The notes under the pieces: model-generated
The model's database searches: none
The model's input: the letters and a program-made list of their open reading frames with translations, nothing else
What the model was told of the DNA's origin: nothing
DNA from: Desulfomicrobium apsheronum
GTDB lineage: Bacteria > Desulfobacterota > Desulfovibrionia > Desulfovibrionales > Desulfomicrobiaceae
Assembly (NCBI RefSeq): GCF_900114115.1
Contig: NZ_FORX01000002.1
Coordinates: 1-64,000, forward strand
Direction of reading: 5' to 3'
Length of the DNA stretch: 64,000 bases
Shown: positions 59,910-64,000 of the stretch, piece by piece
Layout: every line of letters starts with the position of its first letter
Position numbering within the stretch: the first letter of the stretch is position 1
Position numbers and translations under genes: made by a program

Positions 59910-61046
59910 ATGAGCGTTGATTTTTCCATCAACACCCAGTTTGCCCGGCAGGGCCAGGACGCCGGAGCCGCTTCCGCCGGGTCGGCCATGACCGGGACGT
60001 TCATGGGACGCCAGGCCGCGGCCGTGGCTTCGCCCATGTCCCTGCTGGCCGACGCCGCCGAGGAGATGACTTTCGCGGCGGACACGACGGACGAGTTCGA
60101 GCTGTCCGACCGCAAGGAACGCAAAAAGCCCTCCGAATCCCTGATCGAACGGGTGCAGATGTATCAGGAGATGATGCACGAGGCCGGCAAGACGCGGGAC
60201 ATGGACGAACTGACCCGCCGGTTGCGCCAGGGCGGAGGGAAGGATCAGGCCTTGCGTGAGGCCCGCGAGCACTTCCCTGACCCGTCGGACGCCTGGGCGG
60301 CCCTGGCCGGGTCACTGGATACGCTGGAGAAGGAAGGGGCGGACGCGTCGGTGTGCGACGGCATTCGGGCCGCCATGGACGAGTTGCGGGCGCAGGAGGG
60401 GCCGGCCATCCATGCCGGCATCCAGGGCGCTCTGGCCGCCAGGGAATTCGACGGCCTTGGCTCCTCGGACGACCTGCGGGGCATGTATCGCCAGACCGTG
60501 CTTGATTTCGGGACCGTCAACGACGTTCTGGCTCATGTTCTCGAACGCCACGGTGACGTCGGTTTCGACAAGGCCATGGATTTTTTGTTCCGCGCCCTGG
60601 GCAACGACCTGGCTGCGGATATCCCCAGCATGGACAAGACACATCTGGAAAGCGTGCACGCCAATCTGGGCCAGGTGCGGCTGCTGCAGAGCGCCCATAC
60701 GCTGTGCGACAAGATGCTTGAGCGCTGGGAGAACGTGCATGGCGTGTATGGGGTGCGGGACGGGTCCCTGCGGCCCATGGACCTTTTGGGTGAGATCGTG
60801 GGGCTGCGCAACGAACGCTTCCTCGGGGCCATGCACATCGACCGGATCACTGCGCGGGCGCAGGCTCCGGACATCGAGCACGAGGTTCTTTTTCTGCAGG
60901 AAATGCTCAACATGACACGAAGTTTCCCGTCACAGCTCTTCGACGGCGACCAGGAGCGCATGAAAGTGCTCGATGCCGTGCAGGAGCGCGTCGATAACGC
61001 CATTGCCCGCGAGGACGAATTTCTCGCGGCCCAGGAAGAGGGTTGA
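59910..61046 (+). CDS. sctW: T3SS gatekeeper SctW (YopN/MxiC/InvE-like)
   Basis: A 378-aa protein that controls the order of translocator and effector secretion. The N-terminal 60 residues are flexible. The rest is helical, with the HrpJ-type region (SLIERVQMYQEMMHEAGKTRDMDELTRRLRQGGGKDQAL in part, FPDPSDAWAALAGSLDTLEKEG) and a C-terminal part comparable to TyeA (LQEMLNMTRSFPSQLFDGDQ). Both halves are fused in one chain, as in MxiC and InvE. AGGAGAGG precedes the start. It is divergent from the structural operon. Confidence 0.85.
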   Translation: MSVDFSINTQFARQGQDAGAASAGSAMTGTFMGRQAAAVASPMSLLADAAEEMTFAADTTDEFELSDRKERKKPSESLIERVQMYQEMMHEAGKTRDMDELTRRLRQGGGKDQALREAREHFPDPSDAWAALAGSLDTLEKEGADASVCDGIRAAMDELRAQEGPAIHAGIQGALAAREFDGLGSSDDLRGMYRQTVLDFGTVNDVLAHVLERHGDVGFDKAMDFLFRALGNDLAADIPSMDKTHLESVHANLGQVRLLQSAHTLCDKMLERWENVHGVYGVRDGSLRPMDLLGEIVGLRNERFLGAMHIDRITARAQAPDIEHEVLFLQEMLNMTRSFPSQLFDGDQERMKVLDAVQERVDNAIAREDEFLAAQEEG

Positions 61047-61048
61047 CC

Positions 61049-61405
61049 ATGCTTGATCGTGAAATCGCCGAATTCGGTCGCCGGATGGGCATGCCGGACT
61101 TCGCCCTCGTCGGCGGCGATGTCGCCGCCCTGGATGTCGAGAGCCTCGGTCGCGTTTATTTTGAAAGGGGCGAGGGGGAGCTTCTCGTTTACCTCGCGTT
61201 CCCGATCCCGGCACATGACGCAAAAGCCCCGCAACGGGTGCTGGAGCTGTGTGGATATCGCCATGCCCATCCCATGCCCCTTTGCGGAGGAGTGCATGCG
61301 GGCAATGCCGTGCTCCTGACCCGCATGGACGAGCGCACCGTTACGGCCGCCATGCTTGAAAACGCCATTGCGTTTCTGGGAAAGATGCAGGAGCGCATCG
61401 CATAA
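61049..61405 (+). CDS. Small CesT/SycN-like T3SS chaperone
   Basis: A 118-aa protein with chaperone-like order: helix (LDREIAEFGRRMGMPDF), strands (GRVYFERGEGELLVYLAFP), then VLLTRMDERTVTAAMLENAIAFL. It starts at 61049 two bases after the sctW stop. Chaperones encoded next to the gatekeeper commonly bind it (SycN/YscB type), which is the likely role here. Confidence 0.65.
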   Translation: MLDREIAEFGRRMGMPDFALVGGDVAALDVESLGRVYFERGEGELLVYLAFPIPAHDAKAPQRVLELCGYRHAHPMPLCGGVHAGNAVLLTRMDERTVTAAMLENAIAFLGKMQERIA

Positions 61406-61453
61406 TTTCTCTGATTTTTCATATCATAAATTTCGATGCCATGAGGAGACGCC

Positions 61454-61960
61454 ATGGAAACGCAGGTCTTTATAGATGCGCTGAGTCAGGCCCTGGGACA
61501 GCAAGTGGAAAAGGACGGGGACGGGGCTTATGCCTTCATGCTCGACGGCGTGCCGGTGCTGCTGCATTACAGGCCGTCGGATTCATCCTTTTTGCTGCAC
61601 ATGGAGATCGGGTATCCGACAGGCCTGGGCGGACGGATTCACGCCCGCTTGCTCGGAGCGAATTTTCTGCTCTCCGAGACCCATGGCGCGGCCATCAGTC
61701 TCGATGAACGGACGGGTCTGGCTTTTCTGGAGCTTGCTTTTGGAGTGGATGCTCTGGACGGGGCCGGCTTTGTGGCCAGGATCGAGGGATTTGTCGCCTT
61801 GGCGGACGAGTGGACCAGGCGTTTGCGGGAATGGAACGATGAAATCGAATCTCAGGTCGGGGGCCGGATCGAGACCTTCCTGCGTGAATTGGAAAGTGGG
61901 ACCGAGGACGATCAGGCCGACGAGGTCAAGGCGGCGGAAACAACCATGATTCGGGTGTGA
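61454..61960 (+). CDS. CesT-family T3SS effector chaperone
   Basis: A 168-aa protein with the class I chaperone pattern: TQVFIDALSQALGQQVEKDGDGAYAFMLDGVPVLLHY (in parts), FLLHMEIGYP, FLELAFGVDALDGAGFVARIEGFVALADEW and an acidic tail. GAGGAG precedes the start. It lies 49 bases before a very large unknown gene, the same chaperone-substrate arrangement as at 36139. Confidence 0.75.
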   Translation: METQVFIDALSQALGQQVEKDGDGAYAFMLDGVPVLLHYRPSDSSFLLHMEIGYPTGLGGRIHARLLGANFLLSETHGAAISLDERTGLAFLELAFGVDALDGAGFVARIEGFVALADEWTRRLREWNDEIESQVGGRIETFLRELESGTEDDQADEVKAAETTMIRV

Positions 61961-62009
61961 GTCTGCGGCTCGCGTAGTTCAAACAGGTTCACGACCATCA
62001 GGGGGATTC

Positions 62010-64000
62010 ATGGCACTGAGCATTGATAATTTTTTCCGTCAGACCGAAGTCGGGGCAACGCAGAGCGATCAGAAAGTTTATGTGCGCCAGGACGAAAAAC
62101 TGGCCAAGACGTCGGCTTTTTCCTTTTTCCGGGGGCACGCCAGGGCCAGGGAGAACGATACGACGGCCAGGGCCTTTCTTGACACCATTCGCCGCGACCC
62201 GGTTTACAGTAAGTATATCGATATCGCCAAAGAAGTGCTCGATGCCAGCCGGCAGGAAGGAAAACCCCTGCGCACCCGGCACATATCCATGGTCAGGGAG
62301 CAGGTGGACCGCCAGTTGTCCCTCGATTTGGGCCAGGCCATCGCTATCGGCCAGCGGTTGGCCGGTGAAGGCGTGATTCCCGAAGGATTCGGGACTTCTT
62401 TTGGCCAGTTCTGCATGACACATGCCCTGGGCGCCCAGGCTCTGGACGGCCAAGCCCTGCCCGGTGAACTGCTGCGGGATTTTCTCCAGGCCGAAGTTGT
62501 GGGGCAGCATGTGGCCAAGCTCTGCCGGGACAGGGGCTTGGGAGACGGCGCCGACACGGTGCGCGCTATTCTGGAGAAAACGGGAGCTCTGGCCCACGGA
62601 CTGGATCGCGCCTTTGACGGACACGATCTTGACGCCCACGCCTTGCGCCTCGAAGGGATCATGGCCGTGCTGGACGATTCTCTAGGCAAGGATCTGGATG
62701 TGTTGCAGGAGTTGCAGGCAGGAGGAACGAACCTACGGGAACTCGAAAACGCCCCGGATGTCCGCGCCGTATTGCAGACCTTGATTCAGGCCGTGGATTC
62801 CGGAGCCGCGAATCGGGGAGATGTGAACACGCTCTTCGCCGCCATCCGGATGGAGGGCAAAGATGTTGGCTCGGCCGAAGGACGCTGCGACGCGGTGCGT
62901 TCTTTCCAGCTCAATGATCTGGGCTCCATCGTGGGACGGGAACTCATGACCGAACTGGGCGTTCCGGAAAATCTCGGCTCTCCCCTGGCGCATCACCCGC
63001 AGGTGCTGTCCGAGGCCAGCAAGGTCTTGGATGTCATGGTTCAGCCGCCGGCCATTCCCACCAAAGAGCAGGCGAAGAGCGCCCTGGAAGGCGCGCTGCG
63101 AGCCTTCATGGAAAAGAAGCTGCCCGAGGTGCGAGAGTTCGTGGTCATGTCCACCAATCCGCCCCTGGAGCTGGAGCCCAAGGCCCTGTCGCCGGAGACC
63201 CTGCCCAGGTTCATCAATGTTCTGCTCGAAGAGGACGCCATGCTTGATCCACTGCTGGGCGGTGACTTGCCTGCGGATTTTCTGCAGCGAGTTGAGCGGC
63301 ACAGCCACGTCGTGGAATCGTGTACCCACGGCGTGACCGGTACCTTCGGGTCCGATGATTTTTTGCATGTTCAGTCAGGGGCGATCCAGCTTCTTCTCGC
63401 CCGGCGGGGTGTGGAGCCAGGGCAGCACAAGGATGTTCTGAGGGCGGCCATGGAAAAATTCGGCCCTCTGGCGTCGGAATTGACCACTGTGAGCTTGTCT
63501 TGCGGCGACGGGTCTCTGCAAGGTGCGGGGGTGCAGGATCTCCACCTGACTTCCCTGGGAGCCTACCGTACCCTTGAGTCGCATATGATGGTCATGCTTC
63601 GTCTTGTTCCCGAAGATGTGCTGGTGGATATGCAAATCCCCGGAAAGGATTACCGCGAACGTACGGGTAACCTTCTGGAACAGAGCTTTCAACGCGAGAT
63701 CCCCAGCGAGGAGCTGTCCGACGCCACGCGCCTTTTCGTGCGCGCCCACGGGGTGGATATTCCCGACATGTCCGAGGACGTGCGTGCTCGGTTGGACGGG
63801 GTGGTCCGGTCCCGTCAAGAGGATGGGATGTCAAAGGCGCGGAGCGAAACCTTCGAGGCCGTGTTCGACGAATTTTTTCCGCGCGGCAGTGGCAACATCG
63901 AGGAAAATCCCGTCATGTTCTACACCGCCTTCGACGAGGCGGCGCGCACCGCAGATCTCTCGGGCGTCGATTCGGACCGGATTAGTGCCGGGAGCATGTT
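62010..64000 (+). CDS. Very large T3SS-linked protein, 3' end beyond the window
   Basis: An open frame of at least 663 codons without stop to the window edge. It starts at ATG 62010 after GGGGGA. The protein is helical and charged with no signal peptide or membrane helix (SIDNFFRQTEVGATQSDQ, FLDTIRRDPVYSKYI, VREQVDRQLSLDLG, FGTSFGQFCMTHALG). No catalytic motif was recognised in the visible part. Position directly after a CesT-family chaperone gene suggests a secreted effector. Size and style resemble the 1166-aa protein at 36642, but no clear sequence repeat between them was seen. Confidence 0.6.
   Translation, partial: MALSIDNFFRQTEVGATQSDQKVYVRQDEKLAKTSAFSFFRGHARARENDTTARAFLDTIRRDPVYSKYIDIAKEVLDASRQEGKPLRTRHISMVREQVDRQLSLDLGQAIAIGQRLAGEGVIPEGFGTSFGQFCMTHALGAQALDGQALPGELLRDFLQAEVVGQHVAKLCRDRGLGDGADTVRAILEKTGALAHGLDRAFDGHDLDAHALRLEGIMAVLDDSLGKDLDVLQELQAGGTNLRELENAPDVRAVLQTLIQAVDSGAANRGDVNTLFAAIRMEGKDVGSAEGRCDAVRSFQLNDLGSIVGRELMTELGVPENLGSPLAHHPQVLSEASKVLDVMVQPPAIPTKEQAKSALEGALRAFMEKKLPEVREFVVMSTNPPLELEPKALSPETLPRFINVLLEEDAMLDPLLGGDLPADFLQRVERHSHVVESCTHGVTGTFGSDDFLHVQSGAIQLLLARRGVEPGQHKDVLRAAMEKFGPLASELTTVSLSCGDGSLQGAGVQDLHLTSLGAYRTLESHMMVMLRLVPEDVLVDMQIPGKDYRERTGNLLEQSFQREIPSEELSDATRLFVRAHGVDIPDMSEDVRARLDGVVRSRQEDGMSKARSETFEAVFDEFFPRGSGNIEENPVMFYTAFDEAARTADLSGVDSDRISAGSM

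Overview
The window looks like the chromosome of a sulfate-reducing deltaproteobacterium of the Desulfovibrio/Desulfomicrobium type. The evidence is a hybrid-cluster protein of the Desulfovibrio form (553 aa), a membrane-linked NrfHA nitrite reductase pair, a flavodiiron protein, several periplasm-sensing GGDEF proteins, and a DsrE-like gene that appears to use UGA as selenocysteine. This is inferred from gene content; no rRNA or other taxonomic marker is present.

Two blocks meet at about 35750. The left block (1-35752) is accessory DNA. It ends in a tyrosine recombinase gene (34363-35523) and a duplicated 3' piece of a proline tRNA (about 35702-35752), which I read as the distal attachment junction of an integrated island. 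Its far end is decayed: an IS3 tail cutting a Rad52/ERF-like gene, two headless gene remnants and a second tRNA scrap. Next come a GGDEF protein and a frameshifted secreted coiled-coil gene. The recombination/ATPase cassette follows (4585-11872): an ERF single-strand annealing protein, a Cas4/RecB-like Fe-S nuclease, a MoxR-type AAA+ ATPase, two small WGR-like proteins, a DUF3150 protein, a CobT-like VWA protein and a run of tiny overlapping ORFs. Five genes of this cassette are each preceded, 18-27 nt before the start codon, by a GC-rich hairpin. A lipoprotein in AT-rich DNA, a MucR-type regulator, a serine resolvase with repeated TGTGCCCA sites, the DsrE-like selenoprotein candidate, a glutamine amidotransferase and a cupin follow.

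From 17440 to 31899 lies a nitrogen-oxide defence and respiration cluster: NrfHA (nitrite to ammonia), a TetR regulator with a three-gene ABC exporter, a CBS protein and an HPP membrane protein, a GGDEF protein, a flavodiiron protein, Hcp, a quinol-dependent NO reductase, a DUF488 protein and a hemerythrin-like protein. Most of these act on nitrite, NO or hydroxylamine or commonly accompany such enzymes, so the island may supply tolerance to reactive nitrogen. A His-rich secreted protein and an ECF sigma/membrane protein pair lie between this cluster and the integrase, with the broken 3' end of a second mucR gene.

The right block (36139-64000) is a type III secretion locus. A CesT-like chaperone and an 1166-aa unknown protein (probable substrate) lead on the plus strand, followed by another GGDEF protein. 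A long minus-strand operon (59579 back to 41761) encodes two EspA-like filament proteins, translocators with their SycD chaperone, secretin SctC, SctD, needle and rod proteins, SctJ-K-L-N-O-P-Q-R, then a STAS antagonist, an RsbW-like ATPase and a lytic transglycosylase. A divergent plus-strand set carries gatekeeper SctW, two chaperones and another very large unknown ORF that runs off the end. SctS, SctT, SctU and SctV are not in the window.
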